From: Bacteroidales bacterium
GTDB lineage: Bacteria > Bacteroidota > Bacteroidia > Bacteroidales > Tenuifilaceae
Assembly: GCA_020636845.1 (NCBI GenBank)
Contig: JACJXD010000011.1
Span: 13,226-77,225, forward strand
DNA: 64,000 nucleotides
Direction: 5' to 3'
The first letter of the stretch is position 1, and every line of letters begins with the position of its first letter. Shown in pieces: positions 8,951-17,819 of this stretch. The position numbers and the translations under genes are program-made. A model generated the notes under the pieces. The model had not been told where the DNA came from. It ran no database searches and saw only the letters and a list, made by a program, of their open reading frames with translations.

Positions 8951-9124
8951 ATTTTTTTAACGTTAAAAACGTTAAACTATAATTTCTTTAAGTTCTTTTT
9001 TATTGTTTGAAGATTACCTTTGAAAACAAATTTGCATAAATATTTATATCAACTTGTAAAACAAATTGATTTTTATGTAATTGCGATGTTTTTTTCGAGG
9101 CGGTTAATCGCTGTGAAAAATTAA

Positions 9125-9132
9125 TATCTTTG
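9125..9132 (+). promoter_or_regulatory. -7 box of the surE-lpxB-gldFG operon
   Basis: TATCTTTG matches TAnnTTTG, 24 nt before the surE start. The -33 position holds only GTTA. It is probably the start of the seven-gene envelope operon. Confidence 0.5.
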
Positions 9133-9155
9133 CAAATTAACAGTAAATATCATAT

Positions 9156-9989
9156 ATGAGTAATACTCGCAAACCGTTAATTTTTGTAACAAACGACGAC
9201 GGCTATAAGGCAAAAGGGTTGGAAGCGTTGGTGGAAATGGTTCGTCCGTTCGGACAAGTAATAGTTGTTGCTCCCGAAGAGGCTAACTCGGGAATGTCCC
9301 ATGCAATAACGGTTAAGGTTCCGGTACGTTTAAAACGGAGAAAAGTATCCGACGATGTTGAAGTTTATTCGGTAACCGGAACCCCGGTTGATTGTGTTAA
9401 GTTGGCTATGAATCAACTTTTTAAAAGTCGTACTCCCGACTTGTTGGTATCGGGAATTAACCATGGGTCGAATGCTTCTGTAAGTATAGTTTATAGCGGA
9501 ACAATGGCTGCGGCATTGGAAGGTAGTTTGTATAAAATTCCTTCGATAGGATTTTCTGTGCTCGACTATTCCGATACTCCGGATTTTGAGGCAACGGTGA
9601 AATACGGACGGACAATAGTTCAGAATGTTTTGAAGTTTGGTCTTGCCGAGAATATCTGCCTAAACGTAAATGTCCCTGTTCTACCAGCCGATGAAATTAA
9701 AGGAATAAAGGTTGTTAGGCAAAATAAAGGCGTTTGGCGCGAAGAGTTTGAAAAGCGTATCGATCCGCGAGGTGTCGATTATTTTTGGCTAACGGGTTAT
9801 TTTCAGAACGAGGAGCCCGAGGCAACGGATACCGACGAATATTACTTAAGTAAAGGTTATATTACCATAGTTCCCATTCATGCTGATTTTACCTGTTATA
9901 AGGAGATGAAGAGGATAGAAGGTTGGAATTTGGATTTTGTCGATGGCAAAAAGCATGAGGCTAAATCGAAAATAGAAGATAAAGAATAG
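9156..9989 (+). CDS. surE: 5'/3'-nucleotidase SurE
   Basis: Metal-dependent phosphatase acting on nucleoside 5'- and 3'-monophosphates. The 277-residue protein has the family hallmarks: TNDDGY (N13, D14, D15, metal binding), the SGMSHAIT serine loop and SGINHGSN with the conserved asparagine. It is a little longer than typical SurE, with a charged C-terminal tail. It is first in an operon, 1 nt before the next start, so it is expressed with lpxB and the Gld genes. Confidence 0.95.
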   Translation: MSNTRKPLIFVTNDDGYKAKGLEALVEMVRPFGQVIVVAPEEANSGMSHAITVKVPVRLKRRKVSDDVEVYSVTGTPVDCVKLAMNQLFKSRTPDLLVSGINHGSNASVSIVYSGTMAAALEGSLYKIPSIGFSVLDYSDTPDFEATVKYGRTIVQNVLKFGLAENICLNVNVPVLPADEIKGIKVVRQNKGVWREEFEKRIDPRGVDYFWLTGYFQNEEPEATDTDEYYLSKGYITIVPIHADFTCYKEMKRIEGWNLDFVDGKKHEAKSKIEDKE

Positions 9990-9990
9990 T

Positions 9991-10296
9991 ATGCTCACAC
10001 TAAAACAGTACCGTTACAATAAGCAGTATATAGGATATTTATTAGGACTAATTTGTCCGATATTAACGTTATTGGTGCTATACTTGAGTTTGTATAGTGG
10101 CGAAAATTTACAGTCGTTTTTTTACGATTTTTGGGCGAACCGACAAATATCGCGTTTGCTAGCAATTTCTGTATTACCAAATTTAGTGGTGTTTTTCATT
10201 TTTATTTGGACGAATAGGTTGAGGTCAGCTCAGGGGGTTTTGGGCTCTACAATTATTCTTGCCATTATTGTTATGACAATTAGGTTTATTATTTAA
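9991..10296 (+). CDS. Small integral membrane protein, unknown function
   Basis: A 101-residue protein with three predicted membrane helices (about 16-36, 50-73 as a weaker segment, and 60-100 as two closely spaced ones). No catalytic motif is visible. It starts 1 nt after surE and ends 2 nt before lpxB, so it must be translated from the same message. Position suggests an envelope role. I do not recognise a characterised family. Confidence 0.75.
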   Translation: MLTLKQYRYNKQYIGYLLGLICPILTLLVLYLSLYSGENLQSFFYDFWANRQISRLLAISVLPNLVVFFIFIWTNRLRSAQGVLGSTIILAIIVMTIRFII

Positions 10297-10298
10297 CT

Positions 10299-11420
10299 AT
10301 GCGATACTACATTATTGCCGGCGAAGCTTCGGGCGATTTACATGCTTCAAACTTAATGCGGGGAATAAGGCAATCCGATCCTGATGCTCATTTTCGCTAT
10401 TTTGGAGGTGATTTAATGCTTGAACAAGGTGGCGAATTGGTAAAGCATTACCGCGATATGGCTTTTATGGGATTTCTGGAAGTTTTAATGAATTTAAATG
10501 CGATTAAGGCTAACTTCAAATTGTGCAAGGTTGATATGTTGAATTATCAGCCCGATGTTTTAATTCTAGTAGATTATCCCGGCTTTAATTTACGAATTGC
10601 AAAATTTGCCAAAAAGGCTGGCATTAAGGTTTTTTACTATATCGCACCCAAAGTTTGGGCTTGGAAGGAATCGCGGGTTAAGATTCTGCAAAAGTATGTC
10701 GATAAACTATTTATAATTTTTCCTTTCGAAATAGAGTATTTTTCTAAACATGGCATCAATCCGATATATAAGGGAAATCCAACTCCCGATGCTATTGCGC
10801 AGAAAATGGTAGATGCTGTGTCGTTCGACGATTTTGTGAACAAAAATAATTTGTCGCAAAAACCAATTATATCGTTGGTAGCGGGTAGCAGAAAGCAGGA
10901 AATAAAGTACAACCTACCGGTAATGCTATCGGTAATCGACAAGTTTCCCAATTATCAGTTTGTAATTGCTGGTGCGCCGTCGCTTACCGAGGATGTGTAT
11001 AAGCCATACTTGGAAGATAAAAATGTTTCGTTGGTTTTCAACCAAACATACCAATTGCTTAACGTTTCAACAATTGCGCTGGTTACATCGGGCACAGCTA
11101 CGCTGGAAGCAGCGTTGTTAAATGTTCCACAGGTAGTTTGCTATAAGGGAAATTTCTTTTCGATGATTATCGCTTGGATGGTAATAAAGGTGAAGTACAT
11201 ATCGTTAGTAAATCTTAACTTGAAATACGAAGCGGTTAGAGAGCTAAAGCAGTACGACCTGACCACCGAAAATTTATATAAGGAAATTTTGAAGTTGGTT
11301 CCGGGTAGTAAGGATCGGCAAAAAATGATAAATAGTTACAACGAATTAAGAAAGTTAGTTGGCGAAAAGGGCGCTTCGTACAGGGTAGGAGAGGCTATTG
11401 TTAATTTTATAAAGAAGTAA
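10299..11420 (+). CDS. lpxB: Lipid-A-disaccharide synthase
   Basis: GT19 glycosyltransferase that joins UDP-2,3-diacylglucosamine to lipid X to make the lipid A disaccharide at the inner face of the inner membrane. The 373-residue protein begins with the family signature YIIAGEASGDLHASN and has KVFYYIAPKVWAWKESR, FPFEIEYF, LVAGSRKQEI and TSGTATLEAAL, the nucleotide-binding end of the fold. Length is typical. It lies within a tight envelope operon (gaps of 2 and 3 nt), linking lipid A synthesis to the SpoIID-like and Gld genes. Confidence 0.96.
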   Translation: MRYYIIAGEASGDLHASNLMRGIRQSDPDAHFRYFGGDLMLEQGGELVKHYRDMAFMGFLEVLMNLNAIKANFKLCKVDMLNYQPDVLILVDYPGFNLRIAKFAKKAGIKVFYYIAPKVWAWKESRVKILQKYVDKLFIIFPFEIEYFSKHGINPIYKGNPTPDAIAQKMVDAVSFDDFVNKNNLSQKPIISLVAGSRKQEIKYNLPVMLSVIDKFPNYQFVIAGAPSLTEDVYKPYLEDKNVSLVFNQTYQLLNVSTIALVTSGTATLEAALLNVPQVVCYKGNFFSMIIAWMVIKVKYISLVNLNLKYEAVRELKQYDLTTENLYKEILKLVPGSKDRQKMINSYNELRKLVGEKGASYRVGEAIVNFIKK

Positions 11421-11423
11421 GGT

Positions 11424-12680
11424 ATGCTTAAACTGTTTCGGTTCGTTTTAATTTTTGTTTCGTTTTGTGTTTCCAACAACTTGTACTCGCAAAAACTTAG
11501 CATTAGCATTTACAATTCAATTCCCCTTTCTACAATATTGGTAACGCCAACTCAGGGACAGTACAATTTGATTATTGGTGATAGTACGTATAATTTAAAG
11601 GTAAACCAAATACTTTACCTTAGTCGGTTGGGCGATTCTATTGTTGTGCGAACAGCCAATCAGATTCTTGGAACGTGGAAACGGGTAACGATTATAGGCA
11701 AAACTGGTAACGATGTTATTCGTGTAAAACCAATTGTTCCGGCAACTCCGGCTCGTTTGTACGACGATAATCTCAGTTTTTATGTTGATATAAATAAAAT
11801 TCTGGCGATAAACCTGATAGATCAGGAAAAGTATATTGCAGCAGTGGTGGAAGCCGAAGGCGGATACCACCGGAATCCGGAATTTTACAAGGTGCAAGCC
11901 ATGTTGGTTCGAACATATACATTATCGCATTCTAATCGCCATCAAAGCGAGGGTTTTAACCTTTGCGACGAGGTTCATTGTCAGGCATACAAGGGTAGAA
12001 GCGATAACAATTCCGATATACTTGATGCTGTTCTCGATACGAAAGGTTTAATAATTGTGGATTCTGCCAATCATCCAATAACAGCGGCATTTCATGCTAA
12101 TTGCGGAGGCGAAACAGCAAACTCCGGCGATGTTTGGGTAAAGCCGTTGCCATACTTAGTTTCGGTACACGATAAGTATTGTACTTCATCGCCAAGTGCA
12201 CGTTGGCAAAGAACGGTGCCAACAAAAGAATGGTTTAAAATGTTAGCCGATTTTGGTGTTGACACTTCTACGGTATTAAAAAGAGATGATGTCGATTTTG
12301 ACCCTTCGGACCGTCCGGTTTATTACACGGTTAAGGGAGTTAAAATTCCTGTAAAGGAAATTCGTAAACGTTTTATGTTGAGGTCTGCTTGGTTTTCGGT
12401 ATCATTGGGTCGCAAGGAGGTTCGATTAAACGGTCGGGGCTATGGGCACGGTGTTGGGCTTTGCCAGGATGGAGCAATGGTCATGGCCGATAAAGGTTTT
12501 TCCTACGACGAAATAGTAAAGTATTACTATAAAGGTGTTAAAATTGTAGATTCTGGTACACTCGATTCGTTACAACTTTCGACCGATACGTTGGAAATTC
12601 CTCGTGAGGAACCAATGGGGCCAATGCCGAAACCAGATTTTATGGATCAGGATCATAGAAACCATAAACCTAATAGGTAA
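11424..12680 (+). CDS. SpoIID/LytB-domain exported protein
   Basis: A 418-residue protein with a signal peptide (about 1-22). The SpoIID-like core runs from about residue 125 to 375: YIAAVVEAEGGYHRNPEFYKVQAMLVRTYTL holds the catalytic-type glutamate, followed by EVHCQAYKG, AAFHANCGGETANS, and GRGYGHGVGLCQDGA near the end. SpoIID is a peptidoglycan lytic transglycosylase for denuded glycans; homologues in Bacteroidota probably act on periplasmic peptidoglycan. The C-terminus is proline-rich and charged. It sits 3 nt after lpxB and 1 nt before gldF. Confidence 0.85.
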   Translation: MLKLFRFVLIFVSFCVSNNLYSQKLSISIYNSIPLSTILVTPTQGQYNLIIGDSTYNLKVNQILYLSRLGDSIVVRTANQILGTWKRVTIIGKTGNDVIRVKPIVPATPARLYDDNLSFYVDINKILAINLIDQEKYIAAVVEAEGGYHRNPEFYKVQAMLVRTYTLSHSNRHQSEGFNLCDEVHCQAYKGRSDNNSDILDAVLDTKGLIIVDSANHPITAAFHANCGGETANSGDVWVKPLPYLVSVHDKYCTSSPSARWQRTVPTKEWFKMLADFGVDTSTVLKRDDVDFDPSDRPVYYTVKGVKIPVKEIRKRFMLRSAWFSVSLGRKEVRLNGRGYGHGVGLCQDGAMVMADKGFSYDEIVKYYYKGVKIVDSGTLDSLQLSTDTLEIPREEPMGPMPKPDFMDQDHRNHKPNR

Positions 12681-12681
12681 A

Positions 12682-13413
12682 ATGCTATCGATATTTATAA
12701 AGGAGTTAAAGAGTTTTTTTTCGTCCTTGACCGGGTATATAGCCGCCATAGTTTTTTTAACAACAACTGGTTTGGTTTTGTGGATTATACCTGGTAACTT
12801 AAATATTTTGGATGGAGGTGTAGCATCGTTAGATTCTCTTTTTGCCATAGCGCCTTGGGTGTTTTTGTTTTTAGTTCCGGCAATTACCATGCGCTCCTTT
12901 GCCGATGAAAAAAAGTCGGGAACCATTGAGTTGATTCTTACACGTCCGGTTAGCGATACTGCAATAGTTACCGGAAAGTTTCTAGCAGCGTTTGTGTTGG
13001 TAATAGTGTTATTGCTTCCAACGTTAATTTATTACTATTCGGTTTATAAGTTGGGTAATCCGGTTGGAAATATTGATGTTGGCGGAACATGGGGCTCGTT
13101 TATCGGTCTTTTGCTATTGGCAGCCATTTATGCGGCAATTGGCATTTTTGCTTCTACCATAACCGATAACTCAATTGTCGCCTTTTTGTTGGCTGTGGTA
13201 TTTTCGTTGTTTGTATATACCGGGATTAGTTCGCTGGCTTCGTTCAACAGTTTTTCGGGAATAAAACAGGTGTTGCTTAATTTGAGCATAGTTGAGCATT
13301 ACAGTTCGTTAAGCCGAGGGGTTATAGACTCTCGCGATGTAATTTACTTTGTTTCGGTTACGTTGTTGTTTTTAATATTTGCGCGTACAACCATTGAATC
13401 TAGAAAATGGTAG
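12682..13413 (+). CDS. gldF: ABC-2 type permease GldF
   Basis: A 243-residue membrane protein with six predicted helices. The motif MRSFADEKKSGTIELILTRPVSD is typical of GldF and related ABC-2 permeases (quoted fragment: RSFADEKKSGTIELILTRP). The ATG at 12682 follows the previous stop by 1 nt; longer in-frame versions overlap that gene and lack the family start. GldF works with GldG and the ATPase GldA in gliding Bacteroidota, but the genes also occur in species not known to glide. No gldA is present here. Confidence 0.88.
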   Translation: MLSIFIKELKSFFSSLTGYIAAIVFLTTTGLVLWIIPGNLNILDGGVASLDSLFAIAPWVFLFLVPAITMRSFADEKKSGTIELILTRPVSDTAIVTGKFLAAFVLVIVLLLPTLIYYYSVYKLGNPVGNIDVGGTWGSFIGLLLLAAIYAAIGIFASTITDNSIVAFLLAVVFSLFVYTGISSLASFNSFSGIKQVLLNLSIVEHYSSLSRGVIDSRDVIYFVSVTLLFLIFARTTIESRKW

Positions 13414-13422
13414 GAGAATAGT

Positions 13423-13529
13423 AATTATGGAACACCTATGTAATGCAGATTATGCAACACGAATTAGCAAAATATGGGAGTTTCTTTCTCTCGATTAAAG
13501 AGCGCTAAAAATGAAATTACAATATTTTG
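13423..13529 (+). repeat. Dispersed ~107-nt element, copy A (gldF-gldG gap)
   Basis: Aligned by hand, this stretch is about 80% identical to 52402-52509, with one single-base gap. Conserved blocks include TGTAATGCAGATT, AAAATATGGGAGTT and AATATTTTG. Possible pairings kept in both copies are TGCA/TGCA around a 5-nt loop, CCTAT/ATGGG (CCCAT in the other copy, both pair with ATGGG) and CTCT/AGAG. The indel shifts the frame, so it is unlikely to be coding. It ends 29 nt before the gldG start. Confidence 0.75.
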
Positions 13530-13558
13530 ATTGTTAGTGTATTAAATATTTTATTCGG

Positions 13559-15265
13559 ATGAAACTTAAGGTTAAATCTCCCAAATATGTAGGTTTGTTT
13601 CGGCTCGTGGTATCTATCGTAGCCTTGGCTATGCTAGGGATTATATCTAACGTTTACTACTTCAGAATCGACTTAACTTCCGATAAAAGATATACGCTAA
13701 ATCAACTTACCAAGGACATTCTAAAAGATTTGAAGGGAAGTCTTTACGTAAAGGTTTATTTGGACGGCGATTTACCCGTTGGGTTTACAAAGATGGAAAA
13801 ATCGCTTTCCGAAACGCTCGACGAATTTAAGGTAATTGCTAACGATAAGGTTCAGGTTGAATTTGTTAATCCCTATTTAGTTGCCAAGGGAAAAAAGCAG
13901 GAGGCTTTTTTTAAACGGCTATACGATAAGGGACTTCAGCCAACCAACGTTCAGGTAAGGGACGATGACGGAGGACAAACGCAAAGGGTTATTTTTCCGG
14001 GGGCTTTAATAAGTTACCTTGGAAAGGAGACAGCCGTTAATTTGTTGCACAACGATCCTTCGCTTTCTGGCGATGAGAATATTGGTCTGTCAATTCAAAA
14101 TTTCGAATTCAATTTAGTCGATGCCATTTATAAGTTAACGCAGGATTCGCTTCCTCGTGTTGCCTTTTTGCAGGGGCATGGCGAGTACGATCAGTTTCAA
14201 ACAGGCGATATAGAACGGGAACTTTCCCAGTATTTTAATGTTGACAGGGTCGCAATAAATGGTAATGTCGGGGCTTTAAACTCTTATAAAGTAATAATTG
14301 TAGCAGGTCCTACCAAGCCATTTCCGGAGACCGATAAAATTGCAATTGACCAGTACGTAATGCAAGGTGGGCGAATGTTGTGGTTTGTAGATCCTGTTTC
14401 GGTTAGCATCGATAGCCTTTCGGCCGGAGAAGCAACGTTGGCTTTTGTGAAGGGAATAAATTTAGACGATATGCTGTTCCATTACGGTGCCCGGCTTAAC
14501 CCGTTGCTTTTGCAGGATGTTCAGTGTTCTGTAATTCCGGTTAATATGGCAATTGCTGGCCAGCAGCCTAAGTTTGTCCCGGCTCCGTGGGTTTACTATC
14601 CGTTGTTGTCGCCGCCAAGTAACAATCCTATAACTAGAAATTTAAATTTAATTCAGTCGAAGTTTGTAAGTCCGATAGATACGGTTGGGGCAAATTATGA
14701 AGTTAAAAAGCGCTTCTTGCTTCATACTTCTGATTATACTAAGGAGTTGCAGGTTCCCTTGTTAGTCGATTTGTCTCAAGTAAACAGAAGTCCAAATCAG
14801 TACGAATTTAACAGTTCTCATCTGCCTGTTGCTGTTGAGTTATCGGGTAATTTTACGTCTGTTTTTCGGCATCGATCCTTGCAGGGGTATAACCATGGAC
14901 AGCCATTCAACTTTGTGGACAAAAGTGTTTTTACAAAGCAAATAGTAGTAGCCGATGCCGATATAATTCGGAACGAAGTCCAGCATAGACCTAACGGAGC
15001 GTACATTATTCCATTGGGTTACGATAGATTTACCGGGCAAACTTATGGCAATAAGAACTTTGTGATGAATATGGTTAAGTATCTTGGCGATGAGGAGGGT
15101 TTAATTAATCTTCGTTCGCGTGAGTATAAGTTAAGAATGCTTAACCGAAAGTTGGTTGCTGCTAGTAGGCTTAAGTGGCAGTTGGTAAATATATTATTTC
15201 CTTCGTTAATCCTCATTCTTGGAGGAATTCTTTGGTTTGTAATTCGAAAAAGGCTGTATTCGTAA
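13559..15265 (+). CDS. gldG: GldG-type ABC transporter auxiliary protein
   Basis: A 568-residue protein with one N-terminal membrane helix (about 12-33), a large periplasmic region, and a C-terminal helix (about 540-562). LTSDKRYTLN follows the first helix and PRVAFLQGHGEYD lies near residue 200, both typical of GldG (ABC-type uncharacterised transport system domain). Family knowledge: GldG pairs with GldF. Unusually, gldF and gldG are separated here by 145 nt that carry the dispersed repeat, whereas all other genes of this operon are nearly contiguous. Confidence 0.9.
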   Translation: MKLKVKSPKYVGLFRLVVSIVALAMLGIISNVYYFRIDLTSDKRYTLNQLTKDILKDLKGSLYVKVYLDGDLPVGFTKMEKSLSETLDEFKVIANDKVQVEFVNPYLVAKGKKQEAFFKRLYDKGLQPTNVQVRDDDGGQTQRVIFPGALISYLGKETAVNLLHNDPSLSGDENIGLSIQNFEFNLVDAIYKLTQDSLPRVAFLQGHGEYDQFQTGDIERELSQYFNVDRVAINGNVGALNSYKVIIVAGPTKPFPETDKIAIDQYVMQGGRMLWFVDPVSVSIDSLSAGEATLAFVKGINLDDMLFHYGARLNPLLLQDVQCSVIPVNMAIAGQQPKFVPAPWVYYPLLSPPSNNPITRNLNLIQSKFVSPIDTVGANYEVKKRFLLHTSDYTKELQVPLLVDLSQVNRSPNQYEFNSSHLPVAVELSGNFTSVFRHRSLQGYNHGQPFNFVDKSVFTKQIVVADADIIRNEVQHRPNGAYIIPLGYDRFTGQTYGNKNFVMNMVKYLGDEEGLINLRSREYKLRMLNRKLVAASRLKWQLVNILFPSLILILGGILWFVIRKRLYS

Positions 15266-15270
15266 GTTTT

Positions 15271-16230
15271 ATGAAGATACTTCGTAAATACTGGTGGTTT
15301 ATAATTCTTTTGCTAGGAGGAAGTTTGGTATTAATAAGGCAGGTTGCTACGGTTAAAGTTGCCGATGGGCCTTTGTTTGATTTCAATGCGAGTGAAGTAA
15401 GTTTTGTTGAAATTATTTTTAATGCAGATACTGTTAAGTTAGAAAGAAGGGATAGTTTGTGGTTTAATTCGAAAACAGATCAACCTGTTGATACTGTTAA
15501 ACTCAGAATGTTTTTTTCGCTATTAAATGAGCTTACCGTTTCGTATCCGGTTGATAAGAGTATTGCAGCAGAAATGTTAAGTTCTCATCCTGATTCGCTG
15601 CTTAAAATTTCAGTTTCTAATGAAGGCGGAAAACAAAGCACATTCTGTTTTGCAAAGGAATCTTGCTTAAATAATCGTGTAGTAGCATGGATACAGGATA
15701 GCCGTGAAGTTTTTGTTTTAAACAGTAGTTTTCTTGACAAATTTAGCAGGGTTGAACAATTTGCCGATGCCACATATTGGTCATATAATCAACTTTTTAC
15801 ACATAGGCTAGGTTTGGTAAAATCCGTAGAATTGATTAATGACGAAGAACCTGCGAACTCTTTTAACGTCAATATATTCGCCGATAGCATTTCCGTCGTA
15901 ACCGGTAACGGGTTAAACAGGGGGAAAATAGAACGTTTCATAAATTCCATGTATTCGTTAAAATCGAATTCAGTATCAACGGAGCAACTCAAAAATTATG
16001 TACAAGTTGTTGAAATTCAAAAACCATACCTGGTTATAAAAGTTGTGTATAACTCCGGATTAACTGATAGCGTTCAGATTTTTAGGTTTAAAAGGGATAA
16101 TCTTACAAACGACTTGGGAATGCCTCTTGATTACGACCCCAATGTGTTTATCTTAGAATTTCAGAATAAAAATTTAGCAACGGGAAAGTATGCAGAAAAC
16201 GAGTGGCTATTTTCCGATTTTACTCGGTAA
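15271..16230 (+). CDS. DUF4340-like membrane-anchored protein
   Basis: A 319-residue protein from the ATG at 15271, 5 nt after gldG. It has one N-terminal membrane helix (about 8-24) and a long beta-rich periplasmic region. The opening pattern, with a helix followed by a domain containing VEIIFNADTVKLERRDSLWF and later RLGLVKSVELI, resembles DUF4340 proteins, which are commonly encoded next to GldFG-type transporters. No catalytic motif is visible. It is the last gene of the envelope operon. Confidence 0.65.
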   Translation: MKILRKYWWFIILLLGGSLVLIRQVATVKVADGPLFDFNASEVSFVEIIFNADTVKLERRDSLWFNSKTDQPVDTVKLRMFFSLLNELTVSYPVDKSIAAEMLSSHPDSLLKISVSNEGGKQSTFCFAKESCLNNRVVAWIQDSREVFVLNSSFLDKFSRVEQFADATYWSYNQLFTHRLGLVKSVELINDEEPANSFNVNIFADSISVVTGNGLNRGKIERFINSMYSLKSNSVSTEQLKNYVQVVEIQKPYLVIKVVYNSGLTDSVQIFRFKRDNLTNDLGMPLDYDPNVFILEFQNKNLATGKYAENEWLFSDFTR

Positions 16231-16529
16231 TATTCAAATTCTGGTAAAAAGTCATTCATAATCCACTAATTTTTTGTATAATTGAGTTTCTAAATTTATT
16301 TGTATAAGTGTGATTTACAACATTTTTAACGTAAAGCGTTGATTGTTAAATGACCTTAATTTAAGGTTATAAGTGTTTTATTTTTAAGTATTGTTGTAGC
16401 ATAGAAATATAAAAGTTCTTAACGTGTATTAATTTTTAGTTGTGGTTGTTATATTTAAATTGTTTTTAGCAAGCACAATTTTGGGTAAGGCAAAATAAAT
16501 TAGAGTAAAAACAAATAAAATTTAATCAG
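16231..16529. other. 299-nt A+T-rich gap before dnaN
   Basis: No gene is visible. A perfect 15-nt palindrome ACCTTAATTTAAGGT lies at 16353-16367, followed by a T-rich stretch; it may be a weak terminator of the preceding operon or a protein-binding site. I could not find a clear TAnnTTTG box for dnaN. Confidence 0.4.
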
Positions 16530-17660
16530 ATGAAGTTTGTTGTTTCAAGCACTGAATTATTAAGCCATCTATCGGTGGTAAGTCGTGTAATAAGCAGTAA
16601 AAACACGCTGCCTATACTCGATAACTTTTTATTTAAGTTAGAGGGTAACGAGTTGGAAATTACTGCTTCGGATTTGGAAACTTCAGTTTCAACAAAGTTG
16701 GAATTGCAAAATGTTTCGGGCGAAGGAACAATTGCTATTCCTTATAAAATTCTTTTGGATACCCTTAAAGAATTTTCGGAACAACCGTTAACGTTCGATA
16801 TTGAACCTGAAAATTTGAAGATTGCTATAAGTTCGGAAAACGGACAATTTAACATTGTTGGCCAGCAAGCCGAAGATTTTCCCAGAAGAGCCGAATTAAA
16901 GCCGGAAGAGACAAATTCCATTACTTTAATTGGCGATATTCTGCTACAGGGTATTACAAAAACTATTTTTGCTACTGCCGACGACGAGATGCGTCCGGTT
17001 ATGAATGGTATTTTCATCGAATTGGGCTCGGAAGGTATATCCTTTGTAGCTTCCGATTCGCATAAGTTGGTTCGTTATCGTCGTAAAGATGTTGAAACCA
17101 ACGCAGAAGCTTCATTTATTTTGAATAAAAAACCTGCATCGCTTCTTAAGAACATGCTGGGAAAAGGAGGCGAAAAGGTTGTAATTGAATTCGATAGCAA
17201 GAACGCTCACTTTGTAATGCCGGGTTATTCGTTGGTTTGCCGCTTGGTCGAAGGTGTTTACCCCAACTACAGTGCAGTAATTCCTAACGATAATCCTAAT
17301 AAGATGATTATTGACAGGGTTGAGTTGTACAATTCAATTCGTAGGGTTTCCATCTATTCTAATGCTGCTAGCAATCTTATAAAGTTGAGTTTAACCGGAA
17401 ATAACTGCACCGTTTCTGCTCAAGATTTAGACTTTTCCGTTTCGGCACACGAGCGTTTAAGTTGCCAGTACGACGGGGAAGAAATGGAAATCGGATTTAA
17501 GTCGGCATTTTTGGTAGAGATTCTGGCAAATATACCATCGTCCGATGTTATTGTTTCCTTGTCAGATCCTTCGAGAGCTGGACTTATTTTCCCACACCAG
17601 AACGATAATCCAGACGAGGATATTTTGATGTTGCTTATGCCAATGATGATTAGTGCATAA
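16530..17660 (+). CDS. dnaN: DNA polymerase III beta subunit (sliding clamp)
   Basis: Ring-forming processivity factor of the replicative polymerase. The 376-residue length and three-domain layout fit: N-terminal MKFVVSSTELLSHLSVVSRVISSKN (fragment LLSHLSVVSRVISSKNTLPI), a central ATADDEMRPVMNGIFIE, VASDSHKLVRYRR, and a C-terminal LLMPMMISA. It is transcribed alone between a long A+T-rich gap and a strong terminator. No dnaA or recF adjoins it, so this is not the classical origin arrangement. Confidence 0.97.
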   Translation: MKFVVSSTELLSHLSVVSRVISSKNTLPILDNFLFKLEGNELEITASDLETSVSTKLELQNVSGEGTIAIPYKILLDTLKEFSEQPLTFDIEPENLKIAISSENGQFNIVGQQAEDFPRRAELKPEETNSITLIGDILLQGITKTIFATADDEMRPVMNGIFIELGSEGISFVASDSHKLVRYRRKDVETNAEASFILNKKPASLLKNMLGKGGEKVVIEFDSKNAHFVMPGYSLVCRLVEGVYPNYSAVIPNDNPNKMIIDRVELYNSIRRVSIYSNAASNLIKLSLTGNNCTVSAQDLDFSVSAHERLSCQYDGEEMEIGFKSAFLVEILANIPSSDVIVSLSDPSRAGLIFPHQNDNPDEDILMLLMPMMISA

Positions 17661-17667
17661 ATAGGAG

Positions 17668-17733
17668 AGAGGCTGTCCGGATATTTTTTCATAGTTAACT
17701 AAGAGGCAAAACTCGGACAGCCTCTTTTTTTTT
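17668..17733 (+). terminator. Terminator after dnaN
   Basis: A 12-bp stem AGAGGCTGTCCG / CGGACAGCCTCT (17668-17679 with 17714-17725) with a long 34-nt loop, followed by nine T residues. Confidence 0.85.
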
Positions 17734-17819
17734 GAAATAAAGTAAACGTTTTACGCTGACTATTTGTTTTATCCGAGTTTTAAGGAATTAAAGATTAATA
17801 AAAATAATTTTTTGTATCG

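Noticed and set aside
13427..13498. Small reading frame inside repeat copy A (starting MEHLCNADYA)
   Set aside because: The same start and stop exist in copy B, but the single-base indel puts most of the peptide in another frame, so amino-acid sequence is not conserved.
16353..16367. Palindrome before dnaN as a replication-origin element
   Set aside because: No dnaA gene, DnaA-box cluster or recF/gyrB neighbours were seen, so an origin cannot be supported.
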